This document shows positions 9,813 to 18,973 of a DNA stretch of 64,000 bases, one piece after another; position 1 is the first letter of the stretch; every line of letters begins with the position of its first letter. Location: contig JBGCDH010000024.1 of assembly GCA_045105235.1 (NCBI GenBank), positions 1 through 64,000 of the forward strand. Direction: 5' to 3'. Made by a program: the position numbers and the translations under genes. The notes beneath the pieces were generated by a model. That model searched no databases. It saw nothing but the letters and a program-made list of their open reading frames with translations, and was not told the origin of the DNA. The stretch is from GCA-2684655 sp045105235 (lineage in GTDB: Bacteria > Planctomycetota > UBA1135 > UBA2386).

Positions 9813-9823
9813 CGACCGAGGCG

Positions 9824-10240
9824 CTACGAGCCGTTGACGTGCACCAGCACGCGCCGTCTCGAACCGCGCCGTCTATGCTCCCACAGATAGATTCCCTGCC
9901 ACGTGCCTAGGCCCAGGCGGCCGCCTACGATGGGCACCGCCAGGTGCGTTTGGGTGAGCGCTGCGCGCACATGCGCCGGCATGTCGTCGGGACCTTCGGC
10001 GACATGCGTCCAGAGCGCATCGCCTTCCGGCACCAGCCGCGCCAAAAACGAATCGAGATCCGCCAGTACGTCGGGATCCGCGTTTTCCTGAATGAGCAGG
10101 CTTGCGGAGGTGTGCTGGATGAACAGTGTGCAGAGACCTAGTTCTGCCTGGGCCTGACTCACGATGCGTGCGACGTTGGCCGTGATCTCGACGAGGCCGC
10201 GGCCGCGGGTCGCAACCTCAAGTGGCGCAACGGTTGCCAC
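9824..10240 (-). CDS. yjbQ: YjbQ/UPF0047 family protein
   Basis: 138 residues, the usual family length, from GTG 10240. The signature GTWQGIYLWEHR near the C-terminus and QHTSASLLIQENAD in the middle are diagnostic. E. coli YjbQ has weak thiamine-phosphate synthase activity; the true role is unresolved. It follows the universal stress protein gene by 9 bp and is probably cotranscribed. It converges with the FG-GAP gene 11 bp away. Confidence 0.93.
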   Translation of the reverse strand: MATVAPLEVATRGRGLVEITANVARIVSQAQAELGLCTLFIQHTSASLLIQENADPDVLADLDSFLARLVPEGDALWTHVAEGPDDMPAHVRAALTQTHLAVPIVGGRLGLGTWQGIYLWEHRRRGSRRRVLVHVNGS

Positions 10241-10249
10241 AGGCCCTCC

Positions 10250-11086
10250 CTAGACCAGCAAGACCGGCGCCGAGCTCGCCAGCACGAGCCGGCGCGCCTC
10301 CTGCGCTTCGTGGCGGCGGGCGTCGCGATCACGGCCGACAACAAGCAGCCCGTGACGTTGCTCGTTTTCCTCGAGCAAGAGCCCGACCGTATCGCCCAGC
10401 GCAAAGCGAACGCGCGGCTCGATGTCCCACTCGGAGGCGTGCCGCTGCAGCTCTGCGGTCAACGCCGCGGCCCGCGCTGAAGCGAGCCCCGACAAAACTT
10501 CCGGCGACAGATCGCGCGGATCGAGATTGCGCGCCAGCACCTCTTCGTCACGCAGGCGGTTGTGCGGATCGACCGTCGACAGCAGCAAGATCTCGCCGCC
10601 GCCGCGCGCAAACGCCAGCGCCAGCGCCGTCGCCGCAACCTTGCGGTGCCGATCGATCTGCAGCCCAACCACCGGATGCGTCACCGTGCAGGCGGGGTCT
10701 TCGATCGGTGCGCGGGCAACGCAGATCGCCGCTTCGCTGCGCGCCAGCAGCAGGTCAACCGTCGTCGACAGGCTTTGCGCGCCGTCCTGCTGGTAGTCGT
10801 GACCGAACGGCGAAGGCACCACCAGCACGTCGCCGGAGCCAGCCGCAGCCAGCAGCTCCGACAGAACATTGTCCGATTTCGCCGCAACGGCCACGGTGTG
10901 AACCTCCTGCTGCACGCGGGCCGCGAGTGCCTGCGCCAGCGCATCGACGGTCGCATCTTGGTCGGTGCCGTCGTGAACCGCTACCACCTTGCCAACCGTG
11001 GCTGGCTGCAGCTCGACCGGCGACGTAATGCGCGCGGCCGCGAACTTCGCCATCTGCTCCTTCAGCTCGTCGTTGTCTTCGGTCAT
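10250..11086 (-). CDS. Universal stress protein, two-domain
   Basis: 278 residues from ATG 11086 (MTEDNDELKEQM); an upstream ATG at 11128 is less likely. The length fits two Usp-like halves. The C-terminal half has the classic pattern: strand-helix start VVGLQIDRHRKV, then LLVVGRDRDAR and a terminal SSAPVLLV strand. The N-terminal half (KVVAVHDGTDQD, DVLVVPSPFG) is more diverged. Usp proteins bind nucleotides and adjust stress or transporter activity. It lies 97 bp after the ArsB/NhaD-type transporter gene, and Usp proteins often accompany antiporters. Confidence 0.82.
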   Translation of the reverse strand: MTEDNDELKEQMAKFAAARITSPVELQPATVGKVVAVHDGTDQDATVDALAQALAARVQQEVHTVAVAAKSDNVLSELLAAAGSGDVLVVPSPFGHDYQQDGAQSLSTTVDLLLARSEAAICVARAPIEDPACTVTHPVVGLQIDRHRKVAATALALAFARGGGEILLLSTVDPHNRLRDEEVLARNLDPRDLSPEVLSGLASARAAALTAELQRHASEWDIEPRVRFALGDTVGLLLEENEQRHGLLVVGRDRDARRHEAQEARRLVLASSAPVLLV

Positions 11087-11153
11087 CTGTCGTTCGTTGC
11101 TCTGGTTGGGTGCGCAGATGCGCCACATGCTGCAAGACGCCCATCGGGGCGAG

Positions 11154-11181
11154 GCGATCGGGGCCGGGCGATCGGGGCCGG
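11154..11181. repeat. Two tandem 14-bp GC-rich units between genes
   Basis: Two exact copies of GCGATCGGGGCCGG lie at 11154-11167 and 11168-11181 in the 97-bp gap between the transporter and Usp genes. They have no obvious regulatory design and look like slippage products. Confidence 0.6.
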
Positions 11182-11183
11182 GC

Positions 11184-12650
11184 TCACGAAGGCCCTGGCA
11201 GCTCTGGATACAGGTCGAAAACCGTGAACATGGTCAGCCAAACGATGACGACCACGAGCTGCAGCGCCATCGTGACGCCACCGACCTTGAACCACTCGCC
11301 CCACGTGACTTTTTCGTGGCCGCCTTCCTGCAGCGCCGACAGGGCGATCACGCCGCTGATGCTGCCGATCGGCGTGCCGTTGCCGCCAAGATTGGCCGAG
11401 ATCGTCAGGCCCCACCAGAGCGGCGCCGCCGGCAGCTCCTGGGTCATCGTCGCAACGATCGGGATCATCGTCGCGGCCACGGGAATGTTGTCCATGATGC
11501 CGCTCGTCACCGCGGTGAAGATCACCAGCACGATGCTGGCAACGTGTACGTTGCCGCCCGACACGTCGCTCAACAGCCCGGCCGCCTGCTGCAGCAGCCC
11601 CGAGTGCTCCACCGTGCCGATCATCACAAACAGCCCGATGAAGAAGACGATGACGGTCCAGTTGACCTTCTTGACGGCTTCTTCTGGGTTCTGCCCGCTA
11701 AACAGAATTGCGGCTGCACCACCGGCCATCGCGACGAAGTCGAGCCCGACGCCAAACGCCTGAGCGCTGGCGAAGCCCGCGATGGTCAACAGCAGCAGCC
11801 CCGCCGATCGCCAGAAGACGCGCCGGTCAGACACCATCGCCCACTCATCGAACGACGCCACCGCAGCCTCGCGTTCTTCGCGGGTCGCCGGGTCCGCGAT
11901 CAGCCGGTCGCGATAGAAGCGCTTGACGACCCACCACGCGACCGCCGCCGTAGCCAGCGCCATCGGCGTCGACACCAAGAAGAAGTGCGCGTAGGGCAGC
12001 TTGGCGGCGGAGCCAACCATCAGCGTGCAGATCCCCGAGGCGAACGTCACGAGGGCGCCGGAGTTCGCGCAGATCGCCACGCCAACCAAATACGGCTTTG
12101 GGTCAAGCTGCAGCGTGCGGCACAGCACCAGCGACAGGGAAACGACAATCAGCGTGCCCGGCGCGATCGTCAACAGACTGACAAACAGCACGGTCAGAAT
12201 CACCAGCGACGTGAACAGTCGCTGCGGGTCGCCCTTGGCCTTCTTCGCGATCTTGACGGCCAAGAACTGGAACAAGCCCGACTTGCCGGCCACATCAACG
12301 AGGATCGAAGTGCCGACGATGACGCCGAGCACGCCGATGTCCTTGGCCAACACCGCGTGCACTTCTTCGTATTCGTGCAGCACGCCAAAAAGCAGGCCGA
12401 CGAGCACGCAGACGATCGCGCCGCACAGCGCGGCCGTCAGCTTGTGCAGCCGCCCGGTCGCAATCAGCGCGTAGGTCGCCAGCATGACGATGCCGAGCAC
12501 GGCCATCGGCAGGGTTCCGACCGCCCCTTCCGCAGGGGCTGCTGCCGCTGCGGCAGGTAGCACCGCGACGACGCCGCCCGTAAGCAGACAGCCGGAAGCT
12601 GTCGCCACAGCATCAGGCAGGAGGGACGCCATCGCAGTCAGCGTGATCAT
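11184..12650 (-). CDS. ArsB/NhaD-type ion transporter (IT superfamily)
   Basis: 488 residues with about 11-12 hydrophobic segments. Two related halves carry the inverted-repeat hairpins typical of the ion transporter superfamily: ICANSGALVTFASG in the first half and SANLGGNGTPIGS in the second, with SGIMDNIPVAATMIPI between. NhaD members exchange Na+ for H+; ArsB members export arsenite; CitMHS members carry citrate. No ars gene lies nearby, so Na+/H+ or anion exchange is likelier. ATG 12650 is used; ATG 12632 is possible. It lies 58 bp downstream of tRNA-Sec on the same strand. Confidence 0.85.
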   Translation of the reverse strand: MITLTAMASLLPDAVATASGCLLTGGVVAVLPAAAAAAPAEGAVGTLPMAVLGIVMLATYALIATGRLHKLTAALCGAIVCVLVGLLFGVLHEYEEVHAVLAKDIGVLGVIVGTSILVDVAGKSGLFQFLAVKIAKKAKGDPQRLFTSLVILTVLFVSLLTIAPGTLIVVSLSLVLCRTLQLDPKPYLVGVAICANSGALVTFASGICTLMVGSAAKLPYAHFFLVSTPMALATAAVAWWVVKRFYRDRLIADPATREEREAAVASFDEWAMVSDRRVFWRSAGLLLLTIAGFASAQAFGVGLDFVAMAGGAAAILFSGQNPEEAVKKVNWTVIVFFIGLFVMIGTVEHSGLLQQAAGLLSDVSGGNVHVASIVLVIFTAVTSGIMDNIPVAATMIPIVATMTQELPAAPLWWGLTISANLGGNGTPIGSISGVIALSALQEGGHEKVTWGEWFKVGGVTMALQLVVVIVWLTMFTVFDLYPELPGPS

Positions 12651-12708
12651 GGTCTCGTTGGACGCTCTGCCGCGGGCGCCGAGCGCTCAGGCGGCGCTCG
12701 GCGAAAAG

Positions 12709-12807
12709 TGGCGGGAATGCATGGGAATCGAACCCACCGAATCCCTCTCTAGGAGGGACCCCACAGGTTTTGAAGACCAGGCCGCACACCAGCACGGATG
12801 CACTCCC
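12709..12807 (-). tRNA. selC: tRNA-Sec (selenocysteine), anticodon UCA
   Basis: 99 nt. The acceptor stem has 8 bp (GGGAGUGC with GCAUUCCC, one G.U) and the T stem 5 bp, the 8+5 form of bacterial tRNA-Sec. The D arm has a 6-bp stem (CCGUGC with GUGCGG, two wobbles) and a 4-nt loop UGGU. The anticodon loop is CUUCAAA with UCA at plus-strand 12771-12773. A long variable arm follows (UCCCUC with GAGGGA), then T loop UUCGAUU, discriminator G and encoded CCA. The anticodon stem has one U.U mismatch. The 6-bp D stem and long variable arm exclude a Trp or suppressor tRNA. It would decode the UGA codons at 28, 8892 and 47038. No selA, selB or selD gene is in the window. Confidence 0.95.
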
Positions 12808-12894
12808 ACGGGGTTATGGAAGCATCGGCGAGAATCGTCTCGATTCAAGGCCCGAGTCACGGCCTTCCAACGGCCCCGCCCCACCGAGCTCCGG

Positions 12895-13362
12895 CTACAA
12901 ACCAGAAGGATCGGCGCGCCGGTCGGAAGGATAGGCCACCGATACCCCATCCCGCTCCAGGCGAGCCAGAATGTCCTCCGCCGCATCCATGATGGCGGCG
13001 CTCGGCACATCGACCGCAAAGATCCCTAGCAGCGCATCCCCACGACTGGCGCAACCATGCGACCGCAGTTCTTCCAAGGCGGAACGAACGGCGGAGCCAT
13101 CGCCACGCGGCGCCAACCAAACCGTCGATCGGTCCGATCGAGCGATGTGGCCCCATGACTCGACCCGCCCCGAGTCCCCCTGGATCACACAGGAGAGGAC
13201 GTCGCCAACCGAGAGTTCGGGGACCATCAGCGGCGGCGCGAGCAGGCGCATCCCGCCCTCGCTCACAACCAGGGGCAAGCTCTCTTCGGCAAGCAGCCCT
13301 CGGCCCTTCTCGGCCGGCACGGGGAAGGCCAGCGTGAGCGTGCGATCTCGATCTGGAATCAT
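12895..13362 (-). CDS. DUF4265-like protein next to tRNA-Sec
   Basis: About 155 residues from ATG 13362; GTG 13410 would add 16 residues and overlap the preceding gene. The middle reads SVGDVLSCVIQGDSGRVES and the end IFAVDVPSAAIMDAAEDIL, the pattern I associate with DUF4265 (YGDVV... then AVDVP...). That link is from memory and moderate. No signal peptide, membrane segment or catalytic motif. Its stop lies 87 bp upstream of the tRNA-Sec 5' end on the same strand, so the two may share a transcript. The role is unknown. Confidence 0.55.
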   Translation of the reverse strand: MIPDRDRTLTLAFPVPAEKGRGLLAEESLPLVVSEGGMRLLAPPLMVPELSVGDVLSCVIQGDSGRVESWGHIARSDRSTVWLAPRGDGSAVRSALEELRSHGCASRGDALLGIFAVDVPSAAIMDAAEDILARLERDGVSVAYPSDRRADPSGL

Positions 13363-13385
13363 GGGCAGCTCTGGGTGCGCGCTGG

Positions 13386-14990
13386 CTATTGCGTCAGCGT
13401 AACCGTGCACACATTGCTCGCGTCGAGCGCGAGACCGGTGCCGTCCAGCACCACGTGCGCGAACGACAGCTGCAGGCCGGCCAGCTCCGGCGGCAGCAGA
13501 CCGCCCGGCAGCACAATCGACGACGCCGCATTGCCGAGCGCGTCGAACGTGCCGAACGTGTTGACCAGGAGAGGCGTGTTGTAGGACGTCGCCGTAATGG
13601 TTGTCAGCGCGTCAATGTTGAGCGGCAGCAGCACGCCGCCGGGCAACAGCGCCCCGGGCGTCGTGCCGGTGATCGAACCGAACACGATGTAGGGCTTGCC
13701 GGCGTTCTCGGTATCGCTCAGGTGGTCGAGCTGCACCTGGCCACCGGCGACCGACAGCTCGCTCGCATCATTCCACATGCGTCGATCGATCTCGTGCGCC
13801 TGGAAGATGAAGTTGTTTACCGGCCACGTGTACTGCCACACGATTTGGCCCTGGGGAGTCACCTCAAACAACCACTGTTGGGTGCCGCTGCAAATCAACG
13901 TATTGCCATCTTCGAGGCGCTGCGCACTCGAGACAAACTGTGAAAAGAAGCCTGCGGCCGTGTACTGCCAAAGCGGTGCAACCGGGCCGAAGCGGCCGGT
14001 CGCCGGATCCACAAATGGATCGCCAGCCGCATCGAGCGGCACTTCGATTTCGATCACCGCCGACTGCGTCGGCAGGTAGCGGTTGTTGAACACGGTGATG
14101 TTGCCGGCGCCGGCAATGCCGGGCCGAATGAAGCGGGTGTCGTGCGCGCCCGTCAGACGACGATCGAGAAACGAGCCCCCGCCGTAGACCTGCGGGTTGC
14201 CCCAACGCCACAGCAAATCTCCGCCCTTGCCGCGAGCACCGCCGGTATGACCGGCCGCTTCTGCCGTCGTCGTCGAGTGGTCAATCAGGTAGATCTCGCC
14301 CTGCTCGCGGCTGCTCAGCACAATCCAGTCGTTGGCCGGGTCGTAGTCAATGCCGTTGCTGTGGTTCCAGTCGCCGTTGGACAGAACGGTCTGCGGGTAG
14401 TTGATGTTTAGGAGTTCGGGGTGGTTGGCAATCACACCGAAGTTCGCCTTGCTCGCATCCTGGTCCTGAATGACGTGATCCATGATGTGCCACTCCCAGA
14501 CAACCGTGCCGGTCGTGGGCCCGGTGGGCTGGATCTCGACGAGCGCATCTGGATACCAGGCATTGCCCATCAGCAGGGCTGGGTCGCGGCCCGCGGCCAC
14601 GGCGTCCGCAGCCACCATGTTGTCCCAGACAATCACCAGCACGTTGCCGTTCGGCATCGGCTCGATGTCGTGGTGCATGAACCAGCTGCTGTTGGTCACC
14701 AGATAGTCCCACGTCAGCGAGCCATCGAACGCACGCTTCTCGAGCCGTCCGGTCGAACCCGGAATACCCGTGCCGGGCGCCACCGTGCCGCGAAGCAAGC
14801 TGCCGTCTTCGAGAAGGTAGACCGTCGGACTCGTTGCGCCTGGCCACGAGTGAACGATCTGACCCTGACCATCGACGAGCTGGGTTTCATTGGGACCCGT
14901 CGGGCCAAAGAGGCGCAGGCCGGGAGCCTGAGCAGAAAGCGCGACGCAGGCAAACCAACCGGTCAATACAGCATGGAGCATTCGAGACAT
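13386..14990 (-). CDS. Secreted arylsulfotransferase-like (ASST) beta-propeller protein
   Basis: 534 residues. ATG 14990 gives the signal peptide MSRMLHAVLTGWFACVALSAQ. Blades read LVDGQGQIVHSWPG, FMHHDIEPMPNGNVLVI, WNHSNGIDYDPANDWIVLSS and GAHDTRFIRPGIAG, as in the arylsulfotransferase (ASST) superfamily of six-bladed propellers; members transfer sulfate between phenols, but many relatives are uncharacterised. The His positions in these blades match the usual active-site region. The last about 110 residues form a separate domain (LPPELAGLQLSF, ALDASN) also found at the end of the M36 protease here, probably an export or surface-sorting module. Confidence 0.75.
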   Translation of the reverse strand: MSRMLHAVLTGWFACVALSAQAPGLRLFGPTGPNETQLVDGQGQIVHSWPGATSPTVYLLEDGSLLRGTVAPGTGIPGSTGRLEKRAFDGSLTWDYLVTNSSWFMHHDIEPMPNGNVLVIVWDNMVAADAVAAGRDPALLMGNAWYPDALVEIQPTGPTTGTVVWEWHIMDHVIQDQDASKANFGVIANHPELLNINYPQTVLSNGDWNHSNGIDYDPANDWIVLSSREQGEIYLIDHSTTTAEAAGHTGGARGKGGDLLWRWGNPQVYGGGSFLDRRLTGAHDTRFIRPGIAGAGNITVFNNRYLPTQSAVIEIEVPLDAAGDPFVDPATGRFGPVAPLWQYTAAGFFSQFVSSAQRLEDGNTLICSGTQQWLFEVTPQGQIVWQYTWPVNNFIFQAHEIDRRMWNDASELSVAGGQVQLDHLSDTENAGKPYIVFGSITGTTPGALLPGGVLLPLNIDALTTITATSYNTPLLVNTFGTFDALGNAASSIVLPGGLLPPELAGLQLSFAHVVLDGTGLALDASNVCTVTLTQ

Positions 14991-15090
14991 GCCTGCGATG
15001 GTAACGCGCCATCGGAGCGGAGCCAGCTGACCGAGCCGTCGCGGCCCGTTCCACGGCATGTCAGATTGTCCGCACCGCAATGCCGACAGC

Positions 15091-15130
15091 CCGGCGGCGG
15101 CAACCCGGCGGCGGCAACCCGGCGGCCGGG
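15091..15130. repeat. Tandem 14-bp GC-rich repeat between genes
   Basis: Units of CCGGCGGCGGCAAC at 15091-15104 and 15105-15118 are followed by a partial third copy. They lie in the 141-bp gap between the VPS10/BNR gene and the arylsulfotransferase-like gene, right after the stop of the former. No function is evident. Confidence 0.6.
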
Positions 15131-15131
15131 C

Positions 15132-18100
15132 CTACTTGATGTGCGGTGCCGCGAGCTCACGGGCCAGCTCGTTGAAGGCGCCAACGTGCTGCTGCTTCGC
15201 TTTCGAAAAACGTGCCAGCTGGTCACGAATCGCCGCGGACAGCTGCGCGGTCACGTCGCGCTGACCCGCCGTCGGACCGAATTCCGCGCGGTTGACGCCG
15301 CCGAGCACGCCCAGCAGCTTGTCCGTCAACCGAATCGGGAAGTTCAACGGATCTTGCCGGCTCTTCGATTTGGTTTGGTAGAGCGCCTCTTCCACTTTCG
15401 TAAAGGCGTCGGTTGCGGCCTTTTCGGCTGCGACCAGCCTGGCTTTCGCGTCCCCCTCTTCCATGCGCCCGACGACAGCCTGCATCTGCTCGCGCAGCGA
15501 ACGGATGCGCTCGATGGCCTCATGGGCCTCGGTCACGAGCTTGTTGCCGTCGCGCACCAGACGGTAGCGCGCCTGCAGATCCTGCACGCTAGCGTCCGTG
15601 CGGGGATCGGGATCGATCCGGCCCACAACCGTTTGGCTGTGCTCGCCCATCGTGACCGTGATGCGGTAGTCGCCAGGCGCAGGCCGTGCGGCACCGCCGC
15701 GGCCCGCCCAGAGGATCATGCCGTCGAGGATCTCGGCCCCGTCATTCCGCCAGGTGATCTCGATGTCGTTGACGCCATGCTCCAGCTCGAGCGCGACGGG
15801 CTCATCGCCGCCATTCTCATCGCCATCGCCATCGCCCGCCGCATCGACGTCGCCACCGACCACTTCCATTGCGACCGGCACGGCGGCTTTCTCTGCCGGC
15901 GCACCCTCGCCTTCGTGGCCGCCGCCGGCCGCTTCGCCATCGGTGGCTGCTCGCTCGCCGGCTGCTGGCTCGCCAACTTCTGGCTCGAACCTCCCTTCGA
16001 AGACAACCTCGCCGTCGAAGTCCTCGACAACAACCGCCACCTCATGGGCAACCGGCTGCTCCTCATCACCGGCCAGGTAGAAGCGCACGTGCAGGTTGCG
16101 ATCCGGGTTGCGGCCGCGCCCCGCAGCTTCGCCGTCGCGCCCCGGCCACTGCATCACAGGCGTAGGCTCAAACACGTGCAGCGGTTTCAGCGCCAGGTCG
16201 GCGTGGAGCTGACGGACGTGCGGCAGGTTGTCGTATGACCACATCGCACGCCCTTGCGTCGCCGCGATCAGCTCGTTGCCGGCAACGCAGAGATCCGTGA
16301 CCGGCACCAGCGGCAGGCCTTCGGCAAATCGCTGCCAGCGCCGGCCGTGGTTGAAGCTGACCCAGACCGTGCGTTCGGTGCCACAGTAGAGCAATCCGTC
16401 GAGCTTGGGATCCGGCCGCACACAGCGGGTAAACCACGCCGGATCAAGGCCGCTGTCGATGCGCGACCAGGTCTTGCCGTAATCCTCGGTTCGGTAGAGA
16501 TACGGGCGGAAGTCGTCGAGCTTGTAGCGCGTGCCGGCAACATAGGCGCCGCCGTCGCGATGCGGATCGGCCGCGATGCAGTTGATCTGCATCCACTCCG
16601 GCATGCCGGTCGGCGTGACGTTTTGCCAGGAGCGGCCGCTGTCTTTGCTGACGTGCACCAGGCCGTCGTCGCTACCAACCCAAAGGGTGCCGGGCTTGCG
16701 GCCTTCGTCGAGCGCGAAGATCGTGCAGTAATACTCAACGCCGGTGTTGTCCTTGGTGATCGGACCGCCGCTGGAACCCATCTTGCTGGCGTCGTTGCGC
16801 GTCAAATCGGGGCTGATCGGCTGCCATGAGCCCCCTTCATCGCTGCTCGCAAACAGCACCTGCGCCCCGGTGTAGAGCAGCCCGTCGTAGTGCTTGCTCC
16901 ACAGAATGGGAAAGTTCCACTGAAAGCGATAGCGCATCGCCTCGACGCCGGCACCCATTGGGTTGTCCGGCCAAACGTTGACGCTGCGCGAGATGCGGCG
17001 GCGATGGTCCAATCGCTGCAGGTAGCCGCCGTAGCTGCCACCGAACACGATGTCCGAATTGCCGGGCTTGGGCGCCAGCCAGCCGCTTTCACCGCCGGCC
17101 GTCGACTCCCAGTCATCGCGGCCAATTCCCGCACCTCGACCGCGGTGTGCGATGCGGATCGCGCTGTTGTCTTGCTGCGCACCATAGATGCGATAGGGCC
17201 GCTCATCGTCGACGGTCACGCGATAGAACTGCGCCGTTGGCTGATTGGCCTGGCTGGACCAGGTCTTGCCCCCGTCGAGCGAGACGTTGGCGCCGCCGTC
17301 GTTCGACTCGATCATGCGCGCGGGGTCGCGCGGGTCGATCCACATATCGTGGTTGTCCCCGTGCGGCGTTCGCATCCGGGAGAACGTCTCGCCGCCATCC
17401 GTCGACTTGTGCATGCCAACGTTGAGAACGTAGACCGTGTCTTCGTTCTTCGGATCTGCATAGACACGTGTGTAGTACCAGGCTCGCTGACGCAGACTGC
17501 GCTCGTCGTTGACGCGCTCCCAGCTTTCGCCGGCGTCCTCACTGCGAAACAGGCCGCCTTCTTTGGCTTCGAGCTGCAGCCAGATGCGCTTCGGGTTGGC
17601 TGGCGATGGCGCAATGCCGCCAATCCCAAGCGGCCCGTCGGGCATGCCTTCGTTGTCGTGCAGGGAGTCCCACGTTTCGCCGCCGTCGACCGACTTCCAG
17701 ACGCCCGAGCCATCGCCACCCGACGACAGCTCCCACGGTAGACGCTGGGCCCGCCACGTCGTGGCGTAGAGCGTCTCGGGGTCGTCCGGCGCAAACGCCA
17801 GATCCACGCAGCCGGCGTGCGCATTCACGTGCAGCACGCGCTGCCAGCTATCGCCGCCATCCTTGGTGCGGTAGACGCCACGCTCCTCGCTCGGCCCCGA
17901 CAGGTGCCCCATGACTGCGACATACGCGACCTTTGCGTCTTTCGGGTGCACGCGGATCCGGCTGATGTGACGCGACTCCGGCAGCCCGGCAAAGTCCCAC
18001 GTCGTGCCGCCGTCCTGCGACTTCCAGATGCCGTCGCCGCTCGAAACGTTGCCGCGCCAGGTCTTTTCGCCGCCGCCCACGTAGATGACGTTGGCATCGC

Positions 18101-18398
18101 TCGGCGCCACCGCGACGGCGCCGATCGATCCACCGAACGAGCCATCGCTGATGTTCTGCCAGGACGCGCCGGCATCCTCGGTCTTCCACACGCCACCGCC
18201 CGCGGTGCCCATGTAGTAGAGATCGCGATCGCCGACGACGCCGGCAACGGCGGCGCAGCGACCGCCGCGAAAAGGGCCAACCAAGCGCCAGTCGACCGAC
18301 TCGAACAGAACGCTCGGAACGGGCCCCGATGCCTCCTGGGCAAGCGCCAAAGTCGGCGAAGATAGAACGGCGAACCACACGGCGAGGGATGCACGCAT
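15132..18398 (-). CDS. Large secreted VPS10/BNR beta-propeller protein
   Basis: 1088 residues from ATG 18398 (MRASLAVWFAVLSSPTLALAQ, signal peptide); ATG 18407 is equally possible. The first about 750 residues carry many Asp-box motifs of the S-x-D-x-G-x-T/S-W type (SQDGGTTW, SVDGGETW, SEDAGESW, STDGGETF), giving a sortilin/VPS10-like 10-bladed or double propeller. A strongly acidic linker rich in Glu, Gly and Asp (about residues 815-880) follows, then a small beta domain (GDYRITVTMGEHS) and a helical tail. Proteins of this family are often labelled glycosyl hydrolase without proof; binding or scaffolding outside the cell is as likely. It precedes the arylsulfotransferase-like gene on the same strand. 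Confidence 0.88.
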   Translation of the reverse strand: MRASLAVWFAVLSSPTLALAQEASGPVPSVLFESVDWRLVGPFRGGRCAAVAGVVGDRDLYYMGTAGGGVWKTEDAGASWQNISDGSFGGSIGAVAVAPSDANVIYVGGGEKTWRGNVSSGDGIWKSQDGGTTWDFAGLPESRHISRIRVHPKDAKVAYVAVMGHLSGPSEERGVYRTKDGGDSWQRVLHVNAHAGCVDLAFAPDDPETLYATTWRAQRLPWELSSGGDGSGVWKSVDGGETWDSLHDNEGMPDGPLGIGGIAPSPANPKRIWLQLEAKEGGLFRSEDAGESWERVNDERSLRQRAWYYTRVYADPKNEDTVYVLNVGMHKSTDGGETFSRMRTPHGDNHDMWIDPRDPARMIESNDGGANVSLDGGKTWSSQANQPTAQFYRVTVDDERPYRIYGAQQDNSAIRIAHRGRGAGIGRDDWESTAGGESGWLAPKPGNSDIVFGGSYGGYLQRLDHRRRISRSVNVWPDNPMGAGVEAMRYRFQWNFPILWSKHYDGLLYTGAQVLFASSDEGGSWQPISPDLTRNDASKMGSSGGPITKDNTGVEYYCTIFALDEGRKPGTLWVGSDDGLVHVSKDSGRSWQNVTPTGMPEWMQINCIAADPHRDGGAYVAGTRYKLDDFRPYLYRTEDYGKTWSRIDSGLDPAWFTRCVRPDPKLDGLLYCGTERTVWVSFNHGRRWQRFAEGLPLVPVTDLCVAGNELIAATQGRAMWSYDNLPHVRQLHADLALKPLHVFEPTPVMQWPGRDGEAAGRGRNPDRNLHVRFYLAGDEEQPVAHEVAVVVEDFDGEVVFEGRFEPEVGEPAAGERAATDGEAAGGGHEGEGAPAEKAAVPVAMEVVGGDVDAAGDGDGDENGGDEPVALELEHGVNDIEITWRNDGAEILDGMILWAGRGGAARPAPGDYRITVTMGEHSQTVVGRIDPDPRTDASVQDLQARYRLVRDGNKLVTEAHEAIERIRSLREQMQAVVGRMEEGDAKARLVAAEKAATDAFTKVEEALYQTKSKSRQDPLNFPIRLTDKLLGVLGGVNRAEFGPTAGQRDVTAQLSAAIRDQLARFSKAKQQHVGAFNELARELAAPHIK

Positions 18399-18482
18399 GC
18401 GCGGCATCGTGCCCGTCGACCCCCGCGGCCACAACCGCACGCCCGCGCAAGGGGAGGCTTCCCGGGGCGTAGTACGCGTTCG

Positions 18483-18896
18483 TTACGAGCGGGCGTCGTT
18501 TTGGGGCAGTCGAACGGCGCAGGAACCGTTGTCACAGCGCCTTCCAAACAGGCGACCGAGCGGCACGCGGTAGCGGGCGAAGACCAGATAGCCAAGGTCG
18601 GCGAACCAGCTCAAGATCGGCCAACCGGTCGGGGCCATGACCCAACCGAGCCCAGCGGCGCGCCAAGCGGCCCGGATGGCCCCCATGCCTTCGATCACGG
18701 TGCCGTCGGCCTGGACGCCATGGAGGCGCGCGTGCACCCGCTCGGTGGTCAGGCCAAACTGCTGCGCATCAAAGCCTTCCGCCGCGATGTCGATGGCACC
18801 GAGGCGGCCGTGCTTGTCGCGACGACGCAGCCAATCCACCTCCAGCTTGCAGAACGGGCATTCGCTGTCATACAGCAGGGTGAACTCGGCGGACAT
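18483..18896 (-). CDS. DCC-family thiol-disulfide oxidoreductase-like protein (DUF393)
   Basis: 137 residues from ATG 18896. The N-terminal YDSECPFCKLEVDWLRRRD contains the D-x-x-CPFC motif of the DCC family, a thioredoxin-like fold, and the later GMGAIRAAW and GYLVFARYR segments also fit. It probably performs thiol-disulfide exchange, but no member has a firm substrate. It is the last gene after the VWA operon, 77 bp from the preceding membrane protein gene. Confidence 0.85.
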   Translation of the reverse strand: MSAEFTLLYDSECPFCKLEVDWLRRRDKHGRLGAIDIAAEGFDAQQFGLTTERVHARLHGVQADGTVIEGMGAIRAAWRAAGLGWVMAPTGWPILSWFADLGYLVFARYRVPLGRLFGRRCDNGSCAVRLPQNDARS

Positions 18897-18973
18897 GACG
18901 GGTCTTTCGGCACGCGGCCTCGCCTGGATGCGGCCACCTCGCGCTGCCGCTGCCGCCGACACCTCTGCTTGCG

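Noticed and set aside
12709..12807. tRNA-Trp(UCA) or a tRNA-like pseudogene
   Set aside because: The 8-bp acceptor stem, 6-bp D stem and long variable arm fit only tRNA-Sec, and CCA is encoded.
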